DNA of 64,000 nt from SZAS-103 sp038234715. GTDB lineage: Bacteria; Pseudomonadota; Gammaproteobacteria; Xanthomonadales; Xanthomonadaceae. The notes under the pieces are model-generated. The model ran no database searches and was not told where the DNA came from. It saw only the letters and a program-made list of their open reading frames with translations. A program made the position numbers and the translations under genes. The stretch covers positions 62,001 to 126,000 of the forward strand of contig JBBQTD010000001.1 in NCBI GenBank assembly GCA_038234715.1. The letters are read 5' to 3'. Below, one piece after another: positions 35,338 to 44,344 of the stretch (the stretch's first letter is position 1; every line of letters begins with the position of its first letter).

Positions 35338-37740
35338 ATGCCGAAACCTGTCAGTCCATCCGAAAAGCGACCGACCGCGGTTCCGAACCCCGCGGAAGCG
35401 CCGTTTCCGCGCATTCCGGGCTACCGCTTCCTGAAGAAGCTTGGCCAGGGCGGCATGGCGACGGTGTACCTGGCGACCCAGGAATCGCTGGATCGCCCGG
35501 TCAGCATCAAGGTGATGGAACGCGAGGCGCTGGCCGACGAAGTGAGCATGCAGCGCTTCGAGAACGAGGCGCGCACGATCGCCAAGCTCACCCACCCGAG
35601 CATCGTGAACATCTACGAGGTTGGCCGCACCGCCGACGCGCGGATGTACTACATCATGCCGTATCTCCCCAACGGCGACCTGTCGCAGCGCGACTTGCGC
35701 AACGACGAGAAGCGGATCGTCGATGTGCTCAGATCGTTGCTGTCGGCGCTGGACTATGCGCATGCGCGGGGCATCGTGCACCGCGACGTGAAGGAAGAAA
35801 ACGTGCTGTTCGATGTTGCCGACCGGCCACTTTTGACCGACTTCGGCATCGCCTTGTCCAAGCGCGACAAGAGCCGCATCACCACGGCGGGACTCGCGGT
35901 GGGAAGTTCCGGTTACATGGCGCCGGAGCAGGCGCGCGGCGACGAGGTGGATGGTCGCGCGGACCTTTACAGCGTTGGCGTGCTTGCCTACGAATTGCTG
36001 ACCGGGAAACTGCCGTTCCGCTCGCCCGATGCGCTGGCACTTGCACTGTTGCATGCCCAGCAACCGGTTCCGCGATTGCCACCCGCCAAACGTCATTGGC
36101 AGGGCTTCATCGATCGCGCCATGGCCAAATCACCGGACTATCGCTTCCGCGATGCGCAGCAGATGGCGCAAGCCCTTGACCGCGTTGGGCGGCGGACGGG
36201 CAACCAGATCGTCGTGCGGATGCTGCGACGCCTCGACTTCACGGTCGCCGGGCAATTCTGGAAACGACCGGCGAGCCTTGCGCTCGGCGGTGCACTGCTG
36301 GTCGCAATCGGCATTTATTCCGCGCGCGAGCAGTTGCCGGCGTTCGGCAAGTCCGCCGGGGCAAAGCCTGTGCAACCCAAGGCGGCGCCCTCCAATGATC
36401 CGGTGGCTGCACCAGCAGCGAGTCTTTCGTTGCCAGCTCCGTTGCCGCCCGCAAGCGAACGCCCGCTGCCCGAGCCTTCCCGGGCTGCCGCCGCCTCTTC
36501 CGCTCCTGCTTTGCTCGCGCCAGCCGCACGCGACGCAACGAATCCGGCTGCGAATGGACGCGCTGCGGACGCCACTGATCCGGCGGCCACAGGTCCTGCT
36601 GCGGGTCCAGCCGCAGGCGTTCGATCCGCAGCCGCTCCCATCCCTGCATCGGTTGCACCGACGCTGCCCGCCTCCGCCGCAGGCCTCGCGGTTGCGAAAC
36701 CAGCGGCAGCGAACGCTGCTCTTTCTCCGGACGCCGCAGTTGTTAGCGAGGCGCGCGATGCGCTTGCGCATGCGAACCTCACCGCCCCAGCCGATGACAA
36801 TGCGGTGGATCTCACCCGCATGGCGTGGAAACTCTCGCCTGCCACGCCCGACACCAAGGCGCTTGCGGGCGACGTGCTCAAGGCGATCTCGGCGCAACAG
36901 GCGACCGCGATCGGACAGCACCACGACCAGCGCGTACTCGATCTCCAGCTCAAGGCACAACAACTCGCGGATGCGACCGTCGGCCGTTCGGTTCCGGCGT
37001 GGCGCGCATTGCACGTTGCAACAGGCAATGCGATTGGCCAGCGCGTGCAACTCGAATCGGCAGCTTCCGACAGCGCTGCCCTCAAGCGCAGCGAGGCCCT
37101 GGCGAAGCAACTCGAACTCACCGATGCGTACGCCCACGGCATTGCCGCCGCGCAGCTCGATGCGAGTGCAACTTCCGCTGCCGCCGCGGCTACTGCGGCA
37201 AGCGTCGGTCCCGGCTTCGTCGTGCTTCCCGTCGCGCCCAAGTCGAAGGAGGCAGCTGCGTTGGCGCGCACCGAAGTGACCCGCCACGAGTACGCGCAAT
37301 TCGTCAATGCAACGCGTCATCCGGCATCCACTTGCACCGATCCGAAGACCCCGGACCAATCCGGAACGCGCCGCAACTGGACTGAACCGGGTTTCAGCCA
37401 GGGCAGCGACCAGCCCGTCGTCTGCGTGAGCTGGAATGACGCCAATGCCTACGTGCAATGGTTGAGCGCGCATACCGGCCAGCATTACCGGCTGGCGGCG
37501 ACCACCGACTGGCATGCACCGGCCCGGAAAGGCGCACCTCCAGCGCCGGCTGTTCCGGGCGATCTCGGCGGCGACTATTCCGAGTGGTTGCAGAACTGCG
37601 CCAGCGGCTGCCAGGGACACCTGGTTGCGGGGCGTACGTGGCGCGATCACGGCGCTGAAGCGCCCTCAGGGCGCGTGGCTGCGCAGGGTTTCCCCGATGT
37701 CGGCTTCCGTGTGGTACGCGTGCTCGATGCCCACCACTGA
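35338..37740 (+). CDS. transmembrane Ser/Thr protein kinase with shortened SUMF1/FGE-like domain
   Basis: About 800 aa from ATG 35338. Kinase motifs: LGQGGMATVY, VSIKVM, HRDVKEEN, DFG, GSSGYMAPEQARG (residues about 20-280). A membrane helix near 315 is followed by a 150-residue Ala/Pro-rich region. The C-terminal FGE-like domain (ARTEVTRHEYAQFVNAT, QPVVCVSWNDANAYVQWL, YSEWLQNC, VGFRVVR) is shorter than in kinase 1 and lacks the RLPT-EW segment in canonical form (RLAATTDW). Upstream frame to 35230 lacks a ribosome site. The downstream DUF502 gene starts at its stop and may be co-transcribed. Confidence 0.87.
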   Translation: MPKPVSPSEKRPTAVPNPAEAPFPRIPGYRFLKKLGQGGMATVYLATQESLDRPVSIKVMEREALADEVSMQRFENEARTIAKLTHPSIVNIYEVGRTADARMYYIMPYLPNGDLSQRDLRNDEKRIVDVLRSLLSALDYAHARGIVHRDVKEENVLFDVADRPLLTDFGIALSKRDKSRITTAGLAVGSSGYMAPEQARGDEVDGRADLYSVGVLAYELLTGKLPFRSPDALALALLHAQQPVPRLPPAKRHWQGFIDRAMAKSPDYRFRDAQQMAQALDRVGRRTGNQIVVRMLRRLDFTVAGQFWKRPASLALGGALLVAIGIYSAREQLPAFGKSAGAKPVQPKAAPSNDPVAAPAASLSLPAPLPPASERPLPEPSRAAAASSAPALLAPAARDATNPAANGRAADATDPAATGPAAGPAAGVRSAAAPIPASVAPTLPASAAGLAVAKPAAANAALSPDAAVVSEARDALAHANLTAPADDNAVDLTRMAWKLSPATPDTKALAGDVLKAISAQQATAIGQHHDQRVLDLQLKAQQLADATVGRSVPAWRALHVATGNAIGQRVQLESAASDSAALKRSEALAKQLELTDAYAHGIAAAQLDASATSAAAAATAASVGPGFVVLPVAPKSKEAAALARTEVTRHEYAQFVNATRHPASTCTDPKTPDQSGTRRNWTEPGFSQGSDQPVVCVSWNDANAYVQWLSAHTGQHYRLAATTDWHAPARKGAPPAPAVPGDLGGDYSEWLQNCASGCQGHLVAGRTWRDHGAEAPSGRVAAQGFPDVGFRVVRVLDAHH

Positions 37741-37741
37741 C

Positions 37742-38464
37742 ATGCCGGCGCAACCCGATACACAGTCGGCGGCAATACCTCCTTCGCAACGGCGAGCATC
37801 GACGCGGGCCACGATGCGCGCGCTGTTCGTGTCCGGGTTGCTGACCCTGTTGCCGATCTGGCTGACCTGGGTGGTGTTCAAGTTCGTGTTCGGCCTGCTG
37901 TCCGACCTGAGCCGTCCGATGGTCGGCCCGATGCTGGCGGGCATCGCGCAGCAGCATCGGCAACTCGCATGGCTTGCGGACACCTGGGCGCTGACCGCGA
38001 TCGGGATGATTGCGACGATCCTGCTGATCCTGTTCGTCGGCCTGCTTGCCCGCCGCGTCGCCGGACAACGCGCGCTTGGATGGTTCGAAATTGCCATTCG
38101 CCGGGTGCCCCTCGCCAAGACCGTGTATGGAAGCGCACGGCAACTGCTTGACATGATGCAGGCGCCGCCGGATGGCGGGCAGCGCGTGGTGCTGGTCGAA
38201 TTCCCGCATCCGGGGATGAAGACCGTAGGCTTCTTCACGCGAACCTTGCGCGATGAAGCCACCGGGAACGAACTCGCCGCCGTCTACATCCCCACCACGC
38301 CCAATCCCACCGGTGGCTATCTCGTTATCGTGCCGCTCGAGAATGTCACCGCGACCGACTGGACCGTCGACCAGGCGATGACCTTCATCATCTCCGGTGG
38401 CGCAGTCGCCCCGCAGCGCATGCCTTTTTCCGGTGCGGCCACGCAGGTCGAAGCGTCCGCCTGA
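37742..38464 (+). CDS. DUF502 membrane protein
   Basis: About 240 aa. Two N-terminal membrane helices (ALFVSGLLTLLPIWLTWVVF and ALTAIGMIATILLILFVGLL) are followed by a soluble domain with VPLAKTVYGSARQLLDM, FPHPGMKTVGFFTR and FIPTTPNPTGG-type YIPTTPNPTGGYLV, the DUF502 signature. Function unknown. Two in-frame ATGs (37727 and 37742) flank the kinase 3 stop; I use the second, and either gives coupling to the kinase. Confidence 0.85.
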   Translation: MPAQPDTQSAAIPPSQRRASTRATMRALFVSGLLTLLPIWLTWVVFKFVFGLLSDLSRPMVGPMLAGIAQQHRQLAWLADTWALTAIGMIATILLILFVGLLARRVAGQRALGWFEIAIRRVPLAKTVYGSARQLLDMMQAPPDGGQRVVLVEFPHPGMKTVGFFTRTLRDEATGNELAAVYIPTTPNPTGGYLVIVPLENVTATDWTVDQAMTFIISGGAVAPQRMPFSGAATQVEASA

Positions 38465-38653
38465 TCGTCCCTGCGCGAGGCCGCGCGACCACGCGTGCGC
38501 CGCCATCGCGTCCCCATGACCAATGGGCTACATGACGTTTGGCCCGCGCCATGCGCCGCCTTCGAACGCACCATGCGCTTCGAGCGACGCCAATTCGATC
38601 GCATCCTGTCGCCAGCATCCTGCCTGGCGATTTCATCACCCTGGGAGTTCCCG

Positions 38654-40480
38654 ATGCACAAGCCGATCCTTGTCCTGGCCATCGCAGCCGCTCTATGCGC
38701 CGGCATGTCTGCAACATCCGCGCTGGCGCAGGACGCCGATGCGTCGGCGAGCGCGATGCAAGCGGCGGCACCCGCGTCCGCCAAGGCCGCACAACTGGAC
38801 AAGCTGTATGCGGATTTCTGGGAAGCCACGCTTAAGTTCAATCCAGTGCAGGCGACCTACGTCGGCGATCCGCGCTACAACGACCAGCTGCCGAACTTCC
38901 TGTCGGCCGACTACATCGCGCAATCGCATACGTTCAACGTCGAATGGCTGGCCAGGGCGAAGGCGATCGGCTCGACCGGCTTGAGCGGCCAGGCACTGCT
39001 GTCGTACGACATGTTCGTGAAACAGCAGCAGGACGCGCTGGACGGAGAGCGCTTCCGCGGCGAGCTGCTGCCCATCGACCAGTTCAACAACCTCGCCTTG
39101 CTTGCCGTGCAACTTGGCTCCGGCACCGATGCGCAGCCGTTCAAGACGGTCAAGGATTACGACGACTGGCTCGCACGCGCGAGCAAGGTCCCGGCGATCT
39201 TCGACCAGGCCATCGCGAACATGCGCGAAGGCGTCAAGCTCGGCATCGTCGAGCCGAAAGTGCTGATGGTGAAAGTGGTGCCGCAGTTCGACGCGGTCAT
39301 CAAGGACAAGCCCGAGGACAGCACCTTCTGGGGTCCGATCACCAGCATGCCGAAGGATTTTTCCGCCGCCGACAAGGCGCGCATCACCGATGCCTACCGC
39401 CACCTGGTCGTCGACCAGCTGATGCCGTCGTACAGGAAGCTGCGCGCCTATATTGCGGACGACTACATGCAGCACACCCGCGACACCGTCGGTTACGACG
39501 CGCTTCCCGACGGCAAGGCCTGGTACGCATACCAGGTGCGCATGATGACGACAACCGACGAGACGCCCGACCAGATCCACCAGATTGGCCTGTCCGAAGT
39601 CGCGCGCATCAAGCAGAAGATCGACGCGTTGCGCGTGCGGGTCGGATTCAAGGGCGATCTCAACGCGTTCTTCCACTACCTCAATACCGATCCGAAGTTC
39701 ACCTTCAAGAGCGAGAAGGCCCTGCTCGACAGTTACAACGGGGTGTACGCGAAAGTCCAGAAAGGCGTGCCGCGCGACTATTCCATCCAGCCCAAGGCGA
39801 AGTTCGAGATCCGCCCTGTCGAAGCCTACCGGGCCCAATCGGCTGCTGGCGGTTCGTACCAGCAGCCAAGCGAGGACGGTTCGCGTCCCGGCATCTTCTA
39901 CGTGAACACCTACGACCTGCCCTCGCGCAAGACCTGGGACATGGAAGACCTGTTCGTGCATGAAGCGATCCCGGGCCACCACTTCCAGCTGTCGATCCAG
40001 CAGGAACAGACCGGCCTGCCGATGTTCCGCCGCTTTGGCGGCGAGACCGCGTACATCGAAGGCTATGCCCTGTATTGCGAAACCATCGGCTACGAACTGG
40101 GCATGTACACCGACCCGTACCAGGAGTTCGGCCAGCTGCAGGCCGAACAATTCCGCGCGATGCGCCTGGTGGTGGACACCGGATTGCACAGCAAGGGCTG
40201 GACGCGCGAACGGGCGATCGGATACATGCTCGAGAATTCCGCGATGAGCAAGACCGACGTGATCGCCGAAGTCGAACGCTATATCGCAATGCCGGGACAG
40301 GCGCTGGCCTACAAGACCGGGCAGATGAAGATCACCGAATTGCGTGCGCGTGCTGCGAAAGAACTCGGCGCAAAGTTCGACGTTCGGGCGTTCCATACGG
40401 AACTGTTGAAGGATGGGGCGTTGCCATTGGCGGTGCTGGAAGAGAAGATCAATCGCTGGATCGAGGCGCAGAAAGGCTGA
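38654..40480 (+). CDS. exported DUF885-family peptidase
   Basis: A 608-aa protein with a signal peptide (ILVLAIAAALCAGMSATSALA). The DUF885 zinc-peptidase-like core includes HEAIPGHHFQL (about residue 440) and ETAYIEGYALYCE (about 465). Family members are predicted metallopeptidases of lysobacterial and other soil bacteria. TGGGAG lies 6 nt before ATG 38654, favouring it over the longer open frame. A strong terminator follows. Confidence 0.87.
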   Translation: MHKPILVLAIAAALCAGMSATSALAQDADASASAMQAAAPASAKAAQLDKLYADFWEATLKFNPVQATYVGDPRYNDQLPNFLSADYIAQSHTFNVEWLARAKAIGSTGLSGQALLSYDMFVKQQQDALDGERFRGELLPIDQFNNLALLAVQLGSGTDAQPFKTVKDYDDWLARASKVPAIFDQAIANMREGVKLGIVEPKVLMVKVVPQFDAVIKDKPEDSTFWGPITSMPKDFSAADKARITDAYRHLVVDQLMPSYRKLRAYIADDYMQHTRDTVGYDALPDGKAWYAYQVRMMTTTDETPDQIHQIGLSEVARIKQKIDALRVRVGFKGDLNAFFHYLNTDPKFTFKSEKALLDSYNGVYAKVQKGVPRDYSIQPKAKFEIRPVEAYRAQSAAGGSYQQPSEDGSRPGIFYVNTYDLPSRKTWDMEDLFVHEAIPGHHFQLSIQQEQTGLPMFRRFGGETAYIEGYALYCETIGYELGMYTDPYQEFGQLQAEQFRAMRLVVDTGLHSKGWTRERAIGYMLENSAMSKTDVIAEVERYIAMPGQALAYKTGQMKITELRARAAKELGAKFDVRAFHTELLKDGALPLAVLEEKINRWIEAQKG

Positions 40481-40502
40481 AACTGATCTTCACCATGACC
40501 GG

Positions 40503-40532
40503 AAAGACCGGCTGATCGCCGGTCTTTTTTTT
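40503..40532 (+). terminator. rho-independent terminator
   Basis: AAAGACCGG, a seven-base loop, CCGGTC and eight T, 20 nt after the DUF885 gene. Confidence 0.9.
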
Positions 40533-40577
40533 GCCGCGGAATACCGACAGGCTTGCGCAGCACCGATGCATCCGGCC

Positions 40578-41330
40578 TTACCGGTATTCGCGCAGCTCGC
40601 CTTCATCGCGCAGGCTGAAGGGATTGAAGCTGGTCGTGGTGTCGTAGGTGTCAACGTTTTCGCGGCGCTTGAGGAACCCGACCACCGCGTAGGTCACCGG
40701 CGTCAGCACGGTTTCGACGATCACCTTCATCGCCCAGTTGAAGAGGATCACCTTGACGATGGTCTGGCCTTCCCAGATGCCCATGAACGCGATCGGGTAG
40801 AAGGTCAGGCTGTCGACGCCTTCGCCGACGATGGTCGAGCCGATCGTGCGCGTCCAGAGCCAGCGCCCCTTCGTCCACAGCTTCATTTTCGCCATCACGT
40901 ACGCGTTGACGAAATCGCCGATCCAGAAACCGACCAGCGAGGCGAGCGCAATGCGCCAGGTCGCTCCGAATACGACTTCGAGCGCGGGTTGCAGCTGCAC
41001 GTTGAAGGGTTCGTTCGGGGCGACCGGCATGCGGATGATCGCCTGCGACATCAGCGTCGCAAAGATGAGTGCGCCGAATCCGGCCCACGTCGCGCGGCGT
41101 GCACGTGCGTAGCCGTAAACCTCGGTCAGGACGTCATCGAAGATGTAACTGATCGGAAAGAACAGGTTGCCGGCGCCGAAGGTCAGCGCGCCGATCCACG
41201 GCAGCGTGATCGTGCTGGTCTTGGCCGGGCCGATGAGGTTCGAGCACAACAACACCGCGACCATGCCGCCGACCATCAGGTCGTAGTAGCGAAATCCGGC
41301 GGGTCTTCTTGGCGGCGTTGTTGAACTCAT
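40578..41330 (-). CDS. yhhQ: queuosine-precursor transporter, YhhQ family
   Basis: A 250-aa inner-membrane protein of the QPT (COG1738) family with about six helices. Typical blocks are FPISYIFDDVLTEVYGY, ARRATWAGFGALIF, GFWIGDFVNAYVMAKMK and EGVDSLTFYPIAF. It imports preQ0/preQ1 for tRNA queuosine synthesis. It faces the DUF885 gene; the convergent gap holds the terminator at 40503. Confidence 0.92.
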   Translation of the reverse strand: MSSTTPPRRPAGFRYYDLMVGGMVAVLLCSNLIGPAKTSTITLPWIGALTFGAGNLFFPISYIFDDVLTEVYGYARARRATWAGFGALIFATLMSQAIIRMPVAPNEPFNVQLQPALEVVFGATWRIALASLVGFWIGDFVNAYVMAKMKLWTKGRWLWTRTIGSTIVGEGVDSLTFYPIAFMGIWEGQTIVKVILFNWAMKVIVETVLTPVTYAVVGFLKRRENVDTYDTTTSFNPFSLRDEGELREYR

Positions 41331-41453
41331 TGTGTTCCCCGTTTTTCTCGCAGTTCTTTGTCTGGGGCAGGTCTTTCGATATCGCGACGAACCGCAAAGG
41401 TGAGTTGCCCTTGCACCTCACTGCTCACGAAACCAGCAGATCCTTCGCCGGGC

Positions 41454-42707
41454 TCAGGATGAAACAACGGGCGAGGCCTCCGGACCAGCCGAACCCCCAC
41501 CCTCCAATTGATCGAGAGCTGGCGAAGCGCCACGCTTGAGCAACCGCGCACGCAGCGTCCGATCTGCCGGAGCCGAGAAATACCGCGCAACGATCCAGCC
41601 GAGCAACCAGCACAACCCCACCGCCGGCAAATACCACATCCAGCCATCCGGCTTGTCGCTTCCCCATGACTTCCACAACCGCACCGCACCGTACACGACG
41701 AACATGTGGGTCAGGTAGATCTCGTAGCTGAGCTGCCCGAACGACCGCAGCCAGCCAAACCCACGCAACGGACGCGAAAAACCCATCTGCTCGCTCCAGT
41801 GGAGGCCGACCAGCAGGCATGCGGCGGACAAGGTCAGCAACGACAGGCAACCGTCCTTGAGTACATCCCAAAGGACATCCTCGATCAGCAGGATGCTCGC
41901 GATGCCGGCCGCGCCAGCGACACACAGCAAGGTCACGAATCCACGCCGCGGAATCGTGCAGCGTGCGGCGACGAGTGCGCCGAGGACTCCCATCGCGATC
42001 GCGGCCATGCCGGGAAGATAGGCTTTCTCCTGCCAGATCTCGTTGTCCACGAGCGCGGCGTGGGTGAACGGCAGCGACAGCGCGAACACGAGCAGCAATG
42101 GTGCGAGGATCGCGGTGCGTCGCGTCAACAGGCACGCGATTGGAAAGCCGATGTAGAACACTTCCTCGATCGACAGCGACCACAGCACATCCCAGTTCCC
42201 CGGCAGGTAACCGGTATGGCCTTCGTACCAGTTCAGGTGCAAGGCCAGCGCAGCGAAGATCGCGCGCGGCAACGACTGGTTCGCATGCGTGATCAGATAA
42301 TCCGGTAAGCGGGCCAGGTCCAGCACGCTCAGCACCAGCACCAGCAACAACAGGCACGGCACGATGCGCGCGAAGCGGCGCGCGTAAAACGCCCTGTAGT
42401 CGATGCGATCGAGGCTGCCCCAGCGCCGCAATGCGTGTCCGGCGATCAGGAAGCCGGAGATCGTGAAGAACACGAACACCGATTCGTAGCCGTTGTAGTT
42501 CAAAGCGTCCATCAACCGCCTGGGCACGAACGCCGCGAGTGCAGTGTGCTTGAGCGGGATGCGCAGGCCGATGTGGTGCAGCACCACGAGCAGGATCGAG
42601 AGCCCGCGCAACACGTCGATGCCGCTGTTGCGCGCGATGCCATCCGGCGGTACGACCGACCGGCGACCGGAGTCCGCGCGCGCTTCCGGCACCGCAGTTT
42701 CAGACAT
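41454..42707 (-). CDS. acyltransferase 3 family membrane protein (OafA/YrhL type)
   Basis: A 417-aa membrane protein with about ten helices. Family features: an early RGLSILLVVLHHIG segment with the active-site His, ESVFVFFTISGFLIAGH, RFARIVPCL and WSLSIEEVFYIGFP. It transfers acyl groups to extracytoplasmic carbohydrates (O-antigen, glycans, lipids). The stop codon of the downstream-reading MBL gene overlaps its start by 8 nt. Acceptor unknown. Confidence 0.88.
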   Translation of the reverse strand: MSETAVPEARADSGRRSVVPPDGIARNSGIDVLRGLSILLVVLHHIGLRIPLKHTALAAFVPRRLMDALNYNGYESVFVFFTISGFLIAGHALRRWGSLDRIDYRAFYARRFARIVPCLLLLVLVLSVLDLARLPDYLITHANQSLPRAIFAALALHLNWYEGHTGYLPGNWDVLWSLSIEEVFYIGFPIACLLTRRTAILAPLLLVFALSLPFTHAALVDNEIWQEKAYLPGMAAIAMGVLGALVAARCTIPRRGFVTLLCVAGAAGIASILLIEDVLWDVLKDGCLSLLTLSAACLLVGLHWSEQMGFSRPLRGFGWLRSFGQLSYEIYLTHMFVVYGAVRLWKSWGSDKPDGWMWYLPAVGLCWLLGWIVARYFSAPADRTLRARLLKRGASPALDQLEGGGSAGPEASPVVSS

Positions 42708-44085
42708 CGCGCATCATGCCCGGTTGCGACAGGACGACATCGATACCGAACTGCGCGCGCAATTTCAACGACAACGTCTCGCGAGCGGGGTTCTCGCCAT
42801 GCACCAGCGCCACCGGCGGATGGTTCGGGCTCGCGCCGTACCAGTCGAGCAGGCCCTGCTGATCGGCATGCGCGGACAGGCCGCCGACGGTATGGATCTG
42901 CGCGCGCACCGGCATGTCCTGGCCGAACAGCTTCACGTGCTTCAACCCGTTCACGAGCATGCGACCGAGCGTGCCGGAAGCCTGGTAGCCGACGAAGATC
43001 ACGTGCGCGTTCGGGTTCGGCAGATTGTTCGCCAGGTGATGGCGGATGCGTCCACCGTTCGCCATGCCGGACCCGGCGATCACGATCGCGCCGCCGTGCA
43101 TGGTACTGATCGCCTTGCTCTCCTCGGCACCCGCGGTCACGTGCAGGTTCGGCATCGCGAACGGCTTCGGCCTGCCCTGCCACACTTTCACGGCATCGGC
43201 ATCGAACAGTTCTTCGTGGCGGTCGTACACGGCCATCACTTTCGCGGCCATCGGGCTGTCCAGGAAGATCTTCCACTGCGACATGTTCCAGAGGTCGTAG
43301 TTTTGCGCGAACCAGTACAGCAGCTCCTGGCTGCGCCCGACCGCGAATGCCGGGATGATCACGTTGCCGCCGTCGCTTGCCGCCGTCGCGAAGATGGTGC
43401 CGAGTTCGGCAACGGTCGCTGCGCGATCCTTGTGGTTGCGGTCGCCGTAGGTGGACTCCATCAGGATCAGGTCGGCTGCGGGAGGGTTGGTCGGATCGCG
43501 CAGGATCGGCGTACCCGGCATGCCAATGTCGCCGGAGAACACCAGCGTCTTCGGCACGGGATCGCTCGCGCGCAGTTCGAGGATGCACGAACCGAGGATA
43601 TGCCCCGCGTCGTGCAGCCGCAGGGTCACGCCCGGAAGAATTTCCGTGTCGGTTTCGTACGCCAGCGGACGCAGCAGCTTGAGCACCGCGGCGACATCCT
43701 CGATGGTGTACAGCGGTTCCTGGTCCGGTTCGCCGCGCATGTGGTTGCGGTTGGCCATTTCTGCGCTGCGCTCGGACAACGATGCGGCATCGAACAGCAT
43801 GATCGGCAACAGGTCGCAGGTCGCGGCCTGCGCGAAGATCGGACCGGCAAATCCGCGCTTCACCAGCAGCGGAACCCGACCGACATGGTCGATATGCGCA
43901 TGGCTCAGAACGAGCGCATCGAGCGCGGCCGGATCGAACGCAAAATCTCGCAGGTTGATCGCGTCGGAATTCCGGTCGCCCTGCACCATCCCGCAATCAA
44001 GCAGGATGCGCTGGCCGGCCGCGACCAGCAGATGGCTCGATCCGGTGACCACTCCGCCCGCAGCGCCGTAGAAGGTGACTTGCAT
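42700..44085 (-). CDS. metallo-beta-lactamase RNA-processing family protein (beta-CASP type)
   Basis: A 461-aa protein from ATG 44085 (MQVTFYGAAGGVVTGS). MBL motifs: HAHIDH near residue 60, DAGHILGS near 155 and FSGDIG near 185; the beta-CASP part has ESTYGDR, IIPAFAVGRSQELLY and VHGENPARE. Members act as RNases or RNA 3'-end processing factors (RNase J/CPSF-73-like), mainly unstudied in gammaproteobacteria. A longer frame continues to 44352, but lacks family similarity. Confidence 0.88.
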   Translation of the reverse strand: MQVTFYGAAGGVVTGSSHLLVAAGQRILLDCGMVQGDRNSDAINLRDFAFDPAALDALVLSHAHIDHVGRVPLLVKRGFAGPIFAQAATCDLLPIMLFDAASLSERSAEMANRNHMRGEPDQEPLYTIEDVAAVLKLLRPLAYETDTEILPGVTLRLHDAGHILGSCILELRASDPVPKTLVFSGDIGMPGTPILRDPTNPPAADLILMESTYGDRNHKDRAATVAELGTIFATAASDGGNVIIPAFAVGRSQELLYWFAQNYDLWNMSQWKIFLDSPMAAKVMAVYDRHEELFDADAVKVWQGRPKPFAMPNLHVTAGAEESKAISTMHGGAIVIAGSGMANGGRIRHHLANNLPNPNAHVIFVGYQASGTLGRMLVNGLKHVKLFGQDMPVRAQIHTVGGLSAHADQQGLLDWYGASPNHPPVALVHGENPARETLSLKLRAQFGIDVVLSQPGMMRDV

Positions 44086-44344
44086 ATTCGCGTCCCCCGG
44101 TGATGACCGCCGGACGTTAACACGAGTGCGCCCCACAGCCAGTGCCGCCCCGCCTGCCGTAAAATTCTCGTTCGCAGCTTTCCATGACCTTCGACACGCT
44201 CGCCGGCCCCCGGCGTGGCCTAAAGTGCGCGCTCGCGCGTTGGCGCACGACGGCCCGTCGTCGTCGCGACTGCGTCCCCCGCCGACTCGAATCCGCCCAT
44301 CGCAACCAGCCTGCGCCATCGTGACGCAGGCCCCAGGAGAATTC

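Noticed and set aside
41331..41453. A preQ1 riboswitch ahead of the queuosine-precursor transporter
   Set aside because: The leader has C-rich and A-rich parts but I could not fit the preQ1-I pseudoknot; too weak to list.
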